Positions 8,034 through 18,726 of a DNA stretch of 64,000 nt are shown here, piece by piece; the stretch's first letter is position 1; every line of letters starts with the position of its first letter. This stretch comes from WHSW01 sp963759295 (GTDB lineage: Bacteria > Actinomycetota > Thermoleophilia > Solirubrobacterales > 70-9). The stretch spans positions 10,295 through 74,294 of the forward strand of contig CAVWYT010000012.1 of the NCBI GenBank assembly GCA_963759295.1. Reading direction: 5' to 3'. A program made the translations under genes and the position numbers. A model generated the notes under the pieces. The model saw nothing but the letters and a program-made list of their open reading frames with translations, was not told the origin of the DNA and made no database searches.

Positions 8034-9426
8034 CGGTCACCCAACCCGGCGTCGTCTTGCCCCTGCTCGGCCCGTGGCCGCTCGGCATCGCAACCGAGCT
8101 GCCGGGCACCGGCGTGGCGCTCGCCCAGGGCTCGTCGTCCTCGCCCTCCGAATCGGGGGTCGTCGCCCGAAGGCTTGGCGCCGTTGGATCCCCGAGCCCG
8201 CCCGGCGGCGCCCCAATCGCCTCGACGACCTCGCCCAGCGCCTCGTAGCTATGGCCGCTGACCAGGGCGTCGCAGTGCTCGAGGGCGGCGACCATCCCGC
8301 CGGCCCGAACCGAGAACTCCCTCGCGCCGACCCGGGGGTTGACCCAGACGATCCGGTGAGCCAGGCGCGCGAGGCGCGCCATCTCGCGGCCGACGAGCGC
8401 CGGGTCGCCCCGCTCCCAGCCGTCGGAGAGGATCACGACGACGGCACCGCGGGCCATCCCGCGGCGGCCGTGGCGGTCGTTGAACTCCTTCAGCGCATCG
8501 CCGATTCGGGTTCCGCTGGACCAGTCCGGAGCCGTGGCCGCGGCACGCTGAATCGCCCACTCCGGCCGGCGGGAGGCGAGCGCCCGGGTGAGGCGAGTGA
8601 GCCGCGTGGCGAACACGAATGCCTCCGAGCGCCGGCCGCTCCCCGCCGCGCAGGTCAAGAACTGCAGGTAGGCGCGCGCGTAGGGCTCCATCGAGCCGGA
8701 GATGTCGCACAGCAGCACGAGCCGGCGCGGGGCGATCCGCCGCCGCCGCCGAGCGAGCCGGATCGGGTCCCCTCCGCTGCGAAGGCTGGCCCGCAGGGTG
8801 CGGCGCACGTCGACGCGTCGGCCGTGGTGGGCATCCTCGAAGCGACGGGTGCGCCGCACGGGGGTCGCGAGCTCGAGGCGGGACATCAGCCGGTAGAGCC
8901 GGGCGAGCTCGTCGGGATCCAGAGCGTCGAAGCTCTTGCCGGCCAGCCGCTCCTCGTCGCTCGCAATCGCACGCGGGATGTCGACCGCCGCCCGATCCTC
9001 CTCGCCGTCGCGGGTCCGTGAGGGCGAGCTCGCCACGTTCGCGCGCCCGCCCTCTCGGGGCGACTCCGCGGAAGCGGGAGAGCGATCGGAGCTCGGCCGC
9101 TCGTCGGGCGGCGCGGCCGTGGTCGGGGCGTCATCGGGGCGCGGGCTCTCGGCCGCGGCGCCCCCGCCGAAGGTCGCCGCGAACACCGCGTCGAAGGCGG
9201 CGGCGTGGGCGCGATCGGAGACGAACATCGAGCGCGCGGTCCAGTAGAGGCGCCCGCGGCTTTCCGGGCGGACGAGCGTCAGCGCGCGGGCGAAATCCGC
9301 GGAGCGCTCGGGCGTCACCGGAACGCCCGCCTCGCGCAGGCGCTGGCCAAGCGTGCCGGCGAGCGGCGGCAGGTCGAGGTGGATCGTCTCGACCCCGAAC
9401 GACCGCTCGGGGGCGCGCTCAGCCAC
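8023..9426 (-). CDS. coxE: CoxE-like VWA-domain protein
   Basis: CoxE proteins work with the CoxD ATPase in maturing the Mo/Cu site of CO dehydrogenase. The N-terminal ~90 residues match the family head ('TPERSADFARALTLV'), an acidic low-complexity linker follows, and the C-terminal half is a von Willebrand A domain. The MIDAS is 'LLCDISGSMEPY' (DxSxS), the Thr loop is 'SSGTRIGDALKEF' and the Asp loop 'ILSDGWERGDP'. At 467 residues it is near the family length. The GTG start at 9426 overlaps the coxD stop by 8 nt, indicating translational coupling. Confidence 0.85.
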   Translation of the reverse strand: MAERAPERSFGVETIHLDLPPLAGTLGQRLREAGVPVTPERSADFARALTLVRPESRGRLYWTARSMFVSDRAHAAAFDAVFAATFGGGAAAESPRPDDAPTTAAPPDERPSSDRSPASAESPREGGRANVASSPSRTRDGEEDRAAVDIPRAIASDEERLAGKSFDALDPDELARLYRLMSRLELATPVRRTRRFEDAHHGRRVDVRRTLRASLRSGGDPIRLARRRRRIAPRRLVLLCDISGSMEPYARAYLQFLTCAAGSGRRSEAFVFATRLTRLTRALASRRPEWAIQRAAATAPDWSSGTRIGDALKEFNDRHGRRGMARGAVVVILSDGWERGDPALVGREMARLARLAHRIVWVNPRVGAREFSVRAGGMVAALEHCDALVSGHSYEALGEVVEAIGAPPGGLGDPTAPSLRATTPDSEGEDDEPWASATPVPGSSVAMPSGHGPSRGKTTPGWVTDDG

Positions 9427-10351
9427 GGCTGGACACGAGCCGGTCGAGGCCGGCCGCGCGGATCACCTGCTGATCCTCGTCGTACTTGAGCGCCGATCCG
9501 AGGGTGAGGTCGACCGCCTCGGCGTCGAGGGTCTCGATCCCGAGCACCTCGAGCGCGGCCAGCCAATCGATCGCCTCGGCGATCCCGGGAGGCTTCTGCA
9601 CGTCGCTGTCGCGCATCTGCGAGACGGCGTCCGCGACCTGGACCGCGAGCGTCTCCGAGGCACCCTTGACCCGGCGGCGAACGATCTCCACCTCGCGCTC
9701 CGGCGTCGGATAGTCGATCCAGCGGTAAAGGCACCGGCGCTTCACGGCGTCGTGCAGATCGCGGGTGCGGTTAGAGGTCAGGACGATGATCGGCGGGTGG
9801 GTGGCGCGGATCGTGCCCAGCTCGGGGATCGTCACGCCGGCCCCCGCCAGCAGCTCGAGCAGGAACGCCTCGAAGTCGTCGTCGGCGCGATCGATCTCGT
9901 CGATCAGCAGCACCGCCGGGCGCGGGCCGGGATGCTCGAGCGCGCGCAGCAGCGGACGCCGGATCAGATACTCGGAGCCGAACAGCCGCTCCTCGTCCAG
10001 CGACTCTCCCCCCGATTCCGCGAGCCGGATGCTGAGCAGCTGCCGGGGGTAGTTCCACTCGTACAGCGCCTCCGCCGCGTCGATCCCCTCGTAGCACTGC
10101 AGCCGGATCAACGGCGTCTCGAGCACGGCCGCCAGCGCCAAGGCGGCCTCGGTCTTGCCGACGCCGGCCTCACCTTCGAGCAACAGCGGCTGCGGCAGCC
10201 GGAGGCTGAGGAACATCGACGTCGCCAGACCCTCGTCGACGAGATAGTCGACGGCGGCGAGCCGCCGGGCCAGGGTCTCGACGTCGGGAACGAGCCGGCG
10301 GATCTCCTCGGCCGCCTCGCCCATCACCTGCTCCGACTCGGCGCCGCTCAT
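9419..10351 (-). CDS. coxD: CoxD-like MoxR-family AAA+ ATPase
   Basis: This 310-residue ATPase has Walker A 'LLEGEAGVGKTEAALALA', Walker B 'AVLLIDEIDRADDDF' and sensor 1 'IIVLTSNRTRDLHDA' followed by 'VKRRCLYRWIDYP'. In characterised CO oxidisers CoxD is a membrane-associated chaperone that helps insert sulfur and copper into apo-CO dehydrogenase. The start is ATG 10351, whose ATGA overlaps the stop of the MocA-like gene. Pairing with a VWA protein (coxE) is the usual MoxR-VWA arrangement. Confidence 0.88.
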   Translation of the reverse strand: MSGAESEQVMGEAAEEIRRLVPDVETLARRLAAVDYLVDEGLATSMFLSLRLPQPLLLEGEAGVGKTEAALALAAVLETPLIRLQCYEGIDAAEALYEWNYPRQLLSIRLAESGGESLDEERLFGSEYLIRRPLLRALEHPGPRPAVLLIDEIDRADDDFEAFLLELLAGAGVTIPELGTIRATHPPIIVLTSNRTRDLHDAVKRRCLYRWIDYPTPEREVEIVRRRVKGASETLAVQVADAVSQMRDSDVQKPPGIAEAIDWLAALEVLGIETLDAEAVDLTLGSALKYDEDQQVIRAAGLDRLVSSRG

Positions 10352-10962
10352 CTGGGGGCCAGCTCGTCGAGCACGGCTCGGTAATCGTCGGGTGTGTCGA
10401 CGTCGCGCGGGATCGGACCCGCGATCATCACCTCGGCTACCTCGTCGGGGCGCCCCTCGAGCAGCCGCCACACTCCCTTGTCGCCGTGGAGGTCGGCGAG
10501 CGCGCCGAACACGCCGGGCGCGAACGCGATCGGGTGCCCCCTTCCGTCGTCGTAGCGACACACCGCGAGCGGCGCCTCGCCACGACCGGCCAGCAACGTC
10601 GCGACGGTCTCCGCGCTGACGCCCGGCTGGTCGCCGAGCATCAGGACCAGGACGTCGCAGCGCGGATCGACGACCGCGAGGGCCGCGGCGATCGACGACG
10701 AGCAGCCGACCCCGTAGCCGCGGTTGACGACCACCTCCGTGCCATCGAGGTCGACGCCCTCGCGAACCTGCTCGGCAGCTCCCCCGATTGCCACGATCGT
10801 CTGCTCGAAGCGGCATTCGCGGGCGACGCCGACGACGTGACCGAGCAGCGTGCCGTCTCCGTAGTCGAGGAGCTGCTTCGGGCGCCCGAGGCGCTGCGAG
10901 CCGCCGGCCGCGAGCACCAGCCCGGTAACGAAGCGGTCGGGGTCAGCCGGCGAGCGAGGCAT
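10348..10962 (-). CDS. MocA-like molybdenum cofactor nucleotidyltransferase
   Basis: The 204-residue NTP-transferase family protein has the signature 'LAAGGSQRLGRPKQLL', then 'VVNRGYGVGCSSSI' and the metal-binding 'LMLGDQPGVS'. MocA proteins transfer CMP to molybdopterin to give the dinucleotide (MCD) form used by CO dehydrogenase and bacterial xanthine dehydrogenases; MobA proteins transfer GMP. Position inside the cox operon favours MCD synthesis. The start ATG overlaps the XdhC-YHS gene by 20 nt. Confidence 0.85.
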   Translation of the reverse strand: MPRSPADPDRFVTGLVLAAGGSQRLGRPKQLLDYGDGTLLGHVVGVARECRFEQTIVAIGGAAEQVREGVDLDGTEVVVNRGYGVGCSSSIAAALAVVDPRCDVLVLMLGDQPGVSAETVATLLAGRGEAPLAVCRYDDGRGHPIAFAPGVFGALADLHGDKGVWRLLEGRPDEVAEVMIAGPIPRDVDTPDDYRAVLDELAPR

Positions 10963-11889
10963 GCTCTCCCTGCGCCTCGAACTCGGCCTTGCAGCCCTCG
11001 CTGCAGAAGTAGACGGTCTCGCCGTCGTTCTGCACCGAGGGAGTGCTCTGCACTGCCGCTACGGTCATCCCGCAGATCGGATCGATCGCCAGCGAGCCGG
11101 TGCCGGCCGTCGTGCGCCCCGTCGCCACCGCGGCGGCGGGCGCGGCTCGCCGAGCCGAGACGATCTTGGCGAGGATCGATACGGCGGTCTCGGCCGGGGT
11201 ATGCGAGCCGATCGGGATACCCGCGGGGACGTCGATCCGCTCGAGCAGTGGATCGTCGACACCATCGACTCGCAGCTCGTCGAGCACGCCCGCGCCTCGC
11301 CGCTCGCTGGCGACGAGGCCGACGTAGGGCACGCCCGCCTCGAGGCCGCGGCGCAGCGCATGCAGCTCGTCGCGCCCGTGGGCGGCGACGACGAGTGCGA
11401 GATCGCCGCCGGCCGGCTCCGGATCGTGGCCGGCAGAGGAAACCATCTCGAGGTCGAGCTGCTCTCCGATCCGCACCAGGGCGTCGGCGATCGGCGTCTC
11501 ACCCACGACCAGGACTCGCGGCGGAGGCGGGGCCGGCTCGAGGAAGACCTCGATCGCCCCACCCGACAGGCACGGGTTCCTGACCGTGACCGACCCCTCC
11601 TCGCTCGCGACCTCGGCGCCCTCGGGCCCCGCGTCGCCCGCCACCGGATCGGGCAGGATCCGCAGCAGAACCGGCTCGCCGCTCTCCAGCGCCGCCAGCG
11701 CGTACGCCTTCACGCTCTGCTCCGCGCAGACGCCGCCGACGAATCCCTCGAGCGTCCCGTCGCCGAGGACGAGAGCGACGCTCCCGGGCTGCACGCTCGT
11801 CGGGTGCTGCACCCGGACCACGGTCGCGGTCACGAACGGCTCGCGGGCGGCCGCCAGCTCCCGCGATCGCCGCGCCAGCTCCGAAGTGA

Positions 11890-11893
<4 letters not shown>
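10943..11893 (-). CDS. XdhC/CoxF family protein fused to a C-terminal YHS domain
   Basis: XdhC/CoxF proteins bind, sulfurate and protect the molybdenum cofactor before insertion. The N-terminal part has 'RVQHPTSVQPGSVALV' and 'GGVCAEQSVKAYALA'. The Rossmann half has 'RVLVVGETPIADALV', and 'AGIPIGSHTPAETAVSILA' closes the domain. After a short linker comes a YHS domain ('DPICGMTV', then 'TVYFCSEGCKAEFEA') with three Cys that could bind a metal such as copper. YHS domains occur in copper-handling proteins, and this CO dehydrogenase needs copper, so a copper role is plausible but inferred. The ATG at 11893 overlaps the coxL stop. Confidence 0.85.
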
Positions 11894-14276
<2,383 letters not shown>

Positions 14277-14280
<4 letters not shown>

Positions 14281-14756
14281 GCCTCCTGTCTCACGCCGGC
14301 CTCGTGCTCGGCTGCCCACCTGACGGCGGCGACGATGTTCTTGTAGCCCGTGCACCTGCAGATCGAACCCGAGATCGCCGTTCGGATCTCCTCCTCGCTG
14401 GGGTCAGGGTTCGAGTCCAGCAGCGCCCGCGCGGTCATCTGCATACCTGGCGTGCAGAAGCCGCACTGCAGCGCGTGGAGCTCGTGAAATCCCCGCTGGA
14501 CCGGATCGAGCTCACCGTCGACCTCGAGCGACTCGACCGTCCGGATCTCGTGCCCGTCGCACATCGCCGCCAGCACCGTGCACGACTTCACCGGCCGGCC
14601 GTCCATCAACACCACGCAGGCGCCGCAGTTGGAGGTGTCGCAGCCCCAGTGCGTGCCCTTCAGGCCGAGGGTCTCGCGAATGAAGTGGACGAGCAACAGG
14701 CGCGGCTCGATCTCGCGGGAGACACGCTCGCCGTTGACCGTCATCGAGACGTCCAT
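14277..14756 (-). CDS. coxS: Carbon monoxide dehydrogenase small (iron-sulfur) subunit
   Basis: The 159-residue protein has both [2Fe-2S] sites. The plant-ferredoxin type is 'GCDTSNCGACVVL' with a further Cys in 'VKSCTVLA'. The C-terminal helical type is 'QCGFCTPGMQM' and 'CRCTGYKNIV'. It passes electrons from the molybdenum centre in CoxL to FAD in CoxM. It begins at ATG 14756, two bases after the coxM stop, and overlaps coxL by 4 nt. Confidence 0.95.
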
Positions 14757-14758
14757 GA

Positions 14759-15634
14759 TCAGGTCTCCTCCTTCAGGGCACGGGCCGTCGCGCGGCGCAG
14801 CGCTCGCCGGGTGAGCACACCGGCGAGGTGGCGCTTGTACTCGACCGGTCCGCGACCGTCGGCGCTCGGCGAGCAGTCGGCGGAGGCGATCTCTCCCGCC
14901 TCGGCGAACAGCTCATCCGATGGCGACTTGCCGCGCAGCGTCTCCTCGGCCCGAGACAGGTGGACCGTCGTCATGCCGACGGCGCTGAGCGCGATCCCGG
15001 CGTCGGCGATCGTGCCGCCATCGATCCAAACGGCCGCCGAAGCCGCGGCGATCGCCCAATCGCCGGCGCGGCGCTCGACCTTCTCGTGCGCGCTGCCCGC
15101 CCCGGGCCGCACCGGGACGCGGACCTCGGTCAGCAGCTCGCCGGCGCCGACCGCGGTCATGTAGGGGCCGATGTGGAAGTCCTCCATGCCGACCACCCGC
15201 TCGCCGTCGGCTCCGCGGATCACGACCCGAGCCTTGGCGGCCGAGCAGACGGCCGAGAGGTCCTCCGCCGCGTCGGCCTGGCAGAGAGAGCCGCCGATCG
15301 TGCCGCGGTTGCGGACGACGGGGTCGGCGATCACGGTCTCCGCGTCGGCGAACAGCGGCAGGCGCTCGGCGAGCAGCTCCGACTCGAGCAGATCAACGTG
15401 CCGTGTCAGCGCGCCGATCCTGACCTCGCCGTCGGCCTCGCGGATGTAGGAGAGCTCGGCGAGCTCGTTGATGTCGACGAGGTGCGAGGGACTCGCCAGT
15501 CGCAGCTTCATCATCGGCAGCAGGCTGTGGCCACCGGCGATCACCCGGGCGCCCGAGCCGAGCCGCCCGAGCGCCTCGATCGCGCCCTCGACGCTCCTCG
15601 CGCGCTCGTAATCGAATGGCGCCGGCGTCTGCAA
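14759..15634 (-). CDS. coxM: Carbon monoxide dehydrogenase medium (FAD) subunit
   Basis: The 291-residue flavoprotein carries the two pyrophosphate-binding motifs of this family, 'VIAGGHSLLPMMKLRL' and 'NRGTIGGSLCQADAA'. The C-terminal CO dehydrogenase flavoprotein domain follows. It accepts electrons from CoxS and passes them to the quinone pool. The start is TTG 15634, three bases after the stop of the preceding membrane-protein gene, so the four upstream genes and the cox genes very probably share an mRNA. Confidence 0.93.
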   Translation of the reverse strand: MQTPAPFDYERARSVEGAIEALGRLGSGARVIAGGHSLLPMMKLRLASPSHLVDINELAELSYIREADGEVRIGALTRHVDLLESELLAERLPLFADAETVIADPVVRNRGTIGGSLCQADAAEDLSAVCSAAKARVVIRGADGERVVGMEDFHIGPYMTAVGAGELLTEVRVPVRPGAGSAHEKVERRAGDWAIAAASAAVWIDGGTIADAGIALSAVGMTTVHLSRAEETLRGKSPSDELFAEAGEIASADCSPSADGRGPVEYKRHLAGVLTRRALRRATARALKEET

Positions 15635-15637
15635 CCG

Positions 15638-16276
15638 CTACCCCTCTGGGCTCGAATCGCGGACCGGAAGCCGCCTGCGAGGCGCACCAACGTCCTCGCG
15701 CTGCTCGTACTGGACGGGGGAATCGGTGCCGATCACCGGCGATCGCGGCAGGTTCGGTGGGCTCTCGTGACGGACGGACGGGTACAGCTCGCGCGCAGCC
15801 AGGCTGCCCCCCTCGACGTTCCTCAGCACCTCGCCCGGTGTCGGGCTGGCGGCGGCGATCGGCGCCTCGCGGCCGAGCCGCGCGAGGGTCAGCGTGCCCT
15901 TCGTGTAGACCTCGCCGATCCGCGGCGGGATGACCTCGGTGCTGTCCGGGAAATTGCGCAATCCCGCCGCGGCGGCCCCGGGATACAGGCCTTCGATCAG
16001 GCCGACCGCGTCGCCGAGGCCCGCCTTCTTCACCAGCAGCCCCTCGAGCAGGTCGACGCCGGCGTCGAGTTGCTGGTTGATCGCGACCACGACGTCGTTG
16101 ACCGGCGCGGTCTTGGAGACGATCTCACCGACTGCAGAGATCACCTCGTCGAGGCCCGCCGTGATCCTGCGCAGCGCGATGATCGTCGAGACGAGGTAGT
16201 AGACGAGCGCGAGCACGATCAGCACGACCGCGACGATCATCACCACCGCCGGCGCGACGACCCCGATGACGAGCAT
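15638..16276 (-). CDS. Single-span membrane protein of the cox operon, unknown function
   Basis: The 212-residue protein begins with one long hydrophobic segment (about residues 2-32, rich in Val/Ile/Leu), followed by 'IIALRRITAGLDEVISAVGE' and a helical region. A Pro/Arg-rich C-terminal tail follows. There is no signal-peptide cleavage pattern, so it is likely an N-terminally anchored protein. I do not recognise a family. It sits 3 nt upstream of coxM and 7 nt after an 88-residue membrane protein. Confidence 0.65.
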   Translation of the reverse strand: MLVIGVVAPAVVMIVAVVLIVLALVYYLVSTIIALRRITAGLDEVISAVGEIVSKTAPVNDVVVAINQQLDAGVDLLEGLLVKKAGLGDAVGLIEGLYPGAAAAGLRNFPDSTEVIPPRIGEVYTKGTLTLARLGREAPIAAASPTPGEVLRNVEGGSLAARELYPSVRHESPPNLPRSPVIGTDSPVQYEQREDVGAPRRRLPVRDSSPEG

Positions 16277-16283
16277 GCTCGGG

Positions 16284-16550
16284 CTACTCCTTCTCCGCGT
16301 CGTCGACGATCACGTCGAGCGAGCCGCCGTAGTCCGCGACTCCGGCGACCGTCTGCGCAACCTGCTCGCGGGTGGTCAGCAGCAGGGCCGTGGCGTCGAG
16401 GTCCTTCGAGCCCGCTCTTGCGACGCTCGCAATCGTCTCGACCGTGGGGACGATGCTCTGCGCCGCGGCGAGGACGCCACGAAGCAGATAGACGACCACG
16501 GGGAGGATCGCGACGAGCAGGACGATGCTCCCGATCCACCACAGGGTCAT
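16284..16550 (-). CDS. Small single-span membrane protein of the cox operon
   Basis: The 88-residue protein has an N-terminal membrane helix ('WWIGSIVLLVAILPVVVYLL') and a short soluble tail that looks helical and acidic at the end. No family is recognised. Its ATG overlaps the stop of the upstream gene (ATGA), a sign of coupled translation. Position suggests it belongs with the CO dehydrogenase module, perhaps in a membrane complex with its neighbours; that is inference. Confidence 0.65.
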   Translation of the reverse strand: MTLWWIGSIVLLVAILPVVVYLLRGVLAAAQSIVPTVETIASVARAGSKDLDATALLLTTREQVAQTVAGVADYGGSLDVIVDDAEKE

Positions 16551-17116
16551 CGCGGCCTCCTCTCGGCGACGACCGCGGCCTTGCGCGCGATCCCCGGGAG
16601 CGCGGAGAGGATCACCTCGAACTGAGCGTTGATCGCCTTCACCGCGGGCTCGAGCGGACGCAGGTGCTGTGTCTCGACATCGCCAAGCGCGGTGGCGAGG
16701 GTCCCCAGGCCCTCCGAGATCGCCTCGAGGCCGCGGCGAATCAGGATCAGCGCGATCGCGAGCACCGCGACGACGACCAGAGCGAGCACGACGCTGAGCA
16801 CGATCTGGAGGTCGGTGCTCATCGTCTGCGCCTGCTCGGAGAAGCCGTCGGTGAGCGCGTTCATGTAGCCGTCCTGGATCACGGCCTCGTCGACGATCTG
16901 GGCGAGGACGGGCGCGGTCGCCTCGAGCTGCGGGATGTTCGCCGTGTTCGCGCCGACCTCACCGGCGATCTGAAGCAAGCCGTCGACCGAGCGCTTGATC
17001 CGGCCGACCTGCATCAGCAGCATCACCAACAGGGCCGCGACCACGAGCGCGGCGACCAGCCCGATGACCAACGCGATCGTCCAGTAGGTCGTGCCCGAGA
17101 TCGCGACGAGGATCAT
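16547..17116 (-). CDS. Two-span membrane protein of the cox operon
   Basis: The 189-residue protein has two strong membrane segments: about residues 10-40 ('WTIALVIGLVAALVVAALLV') and about 105-130 ('IVLSVVLALVVVAVLAIALI'). Between them lies a helical, probably extracytoplasmic loop. A helical C-terminus contains 'GLEAISEGLGTLATALGDV'. The start is ATG 17116, overlapping the previous stop by 4 nt. No family is recognised. It resembles its neighbours in having helices that follow a membrane anchor, so the group may assemble together. Confidence 0.65.
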   Translation of the reverse strand: MILVAISGTTYWTIALVIGLVAALVVAALLVMLLMQVGRIKRSVDGLLQIAGEVGANTANIPQLEATAPVLAQIVDEAVIQDGYMNALTDGFSEQAQTMSTDLQIVLSVVLALVVVAVLAIALILIRRGLEAISEGLGTLATALGDVETQHLRPLEPAVKAINAQFEVILSALPGIARKAAVVAERRPR

Positions 17117-17370
17117 TTCCCGACCGCCACCTTTCGAAGAGCGCGAGCGGCGTGCAGGATCCTGATGCCCGAGTCGTTGATCCGCTCGATGCCGCCGAGC
17201 TCGGCGGTCTGCCGGCGCACCGCGCCGACCCCCTCCTCGGCGGTTCTCGCCTGACCGGCGATCCTCGTCGCCAGCGCCACGATCGTGATCACGATCACCG
17301 CGGCGACCGCGATCACGACAACTCCGAGGATGATCCCCACCACCCATCCGGTGGATGCCGCCGTCAGCAT
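17113..17370 (-). CDS. Small single-span membrane protein, first gene of the cox operon
   Basis: I chose ATG 17370, which gives an 85-residue protein starting 'MLTAASTGWVVGIILGVVVI'; a GAGG sequence lies about 8 nt upstream. A longer form from 17451 is open but adds an unlikely polar head. The membrane helix covers about residues 8-35; the tail contains 'EEGVGAVRRQTAELGGIERI'. It heads a run of 12 genes with gaps of at most 7 nt ending at 7848. No family is recognised. Confidence 0.6.
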   Translation of the reverse strand: MLTAASTGWVVGIILGVVVIAVAAVIVITIVALATRIAGQARTAEEGVGAVRRQTAELGGIERINDSGIRILHAARALRKVAVGK

Positions 17371-17512
17371 CGAGGGACCTCGAAGAGACCCGGGGAGACT
17401 GCGATCACCTGCTCCTGCTGCACTCCGCTCCTCCGCTGCCAACCCTAGCAACGATGTGCACCACGTCCCGGGCAGCGGTCGAGGGGCGTTAGCCTGAGAA
17501 ACGGAGCAGCAC
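17371..17512 (+). promoter_or_regulatory. Divergent promoter region between the cox operon and xdhC
   Basis: This 142-bp gap separates the first gene of the minus-strand cox operon from a plus-strand XdhC gene, so it should hold promoters for both. An AT-richer TTAGCCT lies at about 17489-17495, upstream of the GTG at 17513, and GGAG at 17502-17505 is a plausible ribosome-binding site. I could not identify clear -35 elements or an operator. Confidence 0.35.
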
Positions 17513-18667
17513 GTGAGCGCCTTGTCGAGTTCCGAGCGGACCGCGGTCGAGTGGCTGCGCCAGGGGCGGCGGGTCGTCAGCGCCGCGCTCGTCGACCGTA
17601 TCGGCTCGGCGCCGCTCGACCCCGGGGCTCAGATGCTGATCGACGACCGCGGCAACATCGAGGGATCGGTGACCGGCGGCTGCGTGGAGGCCGCGCTCGT
17701 CGAGGAGGCGCAGCGGATCCTCGCCGGCGGCGAGGCCAGGGTCGTGACCTACGGCGTCTCCGACGAGGAGGCCCTCGGAGTCGGGCTCATGTGTGGGGGC
17801 ACGGTCCGCGTGTTCGTGCACGAATACGACGAGGATGCGGTCGAGACGCTCGAGGCTGCGGCCGTCGCCCGCGCCGCCGACCGGCCGGTGGCCAGGGCCA
17901 CGCTCCTCGACGGAGATCGCGCCGGGGCCTCGATCTCGATCCTCGAAGACCGCGTTCTGGGCAGCCTCGGGATCGCCGACCTGCTCGATCGCTCGGTGGC
18001 GCGCGACGCGCGCGGACAGCTCGACGAGGGGGTTTCGCGCATCCGCCGCTACGGCGCGGGGGGCGAGGTGATGGGCTCCGAGCTGGCGGTCTACATTCAG
18101 GCGTTCGCGACCCCGCCCCGGATGGTCATCTTCGGTGCGATCGACTTCTCCGCGGAGACGGCCAACGTCGCCGCCGACATCGGCTACAGGGTCACGATCT
18201 GCGATGCCCGCGAGCCGTTCGTCAAGAGCCCACGGTTCACGCGCAACGCGGAGGTCGTCGTCGACTGGCCCGACCGCTACCTGAGCGGGCAGGAGCTCGG
18301 GCCGCGCGACGTGGTCCTGGTCTTCACCCACGATCCGAAGTTCGACGAGCCCGCGTTGACCGCCGCGCTGGCCACCGAGGTCGGATACATCGGCGCGCTC
18401 GGCAGTCGCCGCACCCAAGAACGACGGCTCGAGCGCCTGCGCGATGCCGGCCTCGACGAGCGGTCGATCGCCAGGCTCCACGCGCCCTGCGGGCTCGACG
18501 TCGGCGCCCGCACCCCGGCGGAGACCGCTGTCTCGATCCTCGCCGAGGTGATCGCCGTCCGCACCGGCCGCACGGGCGAGAGCCTGCGGGAGACGAGCGG
18601 CCCGATCCATCCCGAGACCGCCTCACAGGAGGGCCGCTCGACGCCTGCCGCCGACGCGGTCGGCTGA
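17513..18667 (+). CDS. XdhC/CoxF family molybdenum cofactor maturation protein
   Basis: This 384-residue protein is a full XdhC: 'VSAALVDRIGSAPLDPGAQM', 'GSVTGGCVEAALVEEA', 'GLMCGGTVRVFVHEYD', then the Rossmann half 'PRMVIFGAIDFSAETAN' and 'GYIGALGSRRTQERR', closing with 'GLDVGARTPAETAVSILAEV'. It would bind Moco and deliver its sulfurated form to apo-CO dehydrogenase. It is transcribed away from the cox operon, which already encodes an XdhC-YHS fusion. The two may serve different steps or enzymes. The GTG start has GGAG 7 nt upstream. Confidence 0.88.
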   Translation: MSALSSSERTAVEWLRQGRRVVSAALVDRIGSAPLDPGAQMLIDDRGNIEGSVTGGCVEAALVEEAQRILAGGEARVVTYGVSDEEALGVGLMCGGTVRVFVHEYDEDAVETLEAAAVARAADRPVARATLLDGDRAGASISILEDRVLGSLGIADLLDRSVARDARGQLDEGVSRIRRYGAGGEVMGSELAVYIQAFATPPRMVIFGAIDFSAETANVAADIGYRVTICDAREPFVKSPRFTRNAEVVVDWPDRYLSGQELGPRDVVLVFTHDPKFDEPALTAALATEVGYIGALGSRRTQERRLERLRDAGLDERSIARLHAPCGLDVGARTPAETAVSILAEVIAVRTGRTGESLRETSGPIHPETASQEGRSTPAADAVG

Positions 18668-18726
18668 GCGAAACCTCGACCGGGCCGGGGCCGCAATTCT
18701 CGGGGGAGCTACCCGAAGCTCGATTC

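Noticed and set aside
14828..17254. An 808-codon plus-strand frame antisense to coxM and the membrane genes
   Set aside because: The minus-strand frames show FAD motifs, membrane helices and stop-start overlaps; this frame shows nothing.
18700..18716. Terminator between convergent xdhC and MFS-patatin genes
   Set aside because: Only a 5-bp TCGGG/CCCGA stem with a 7-nt loop; too weak to claim.
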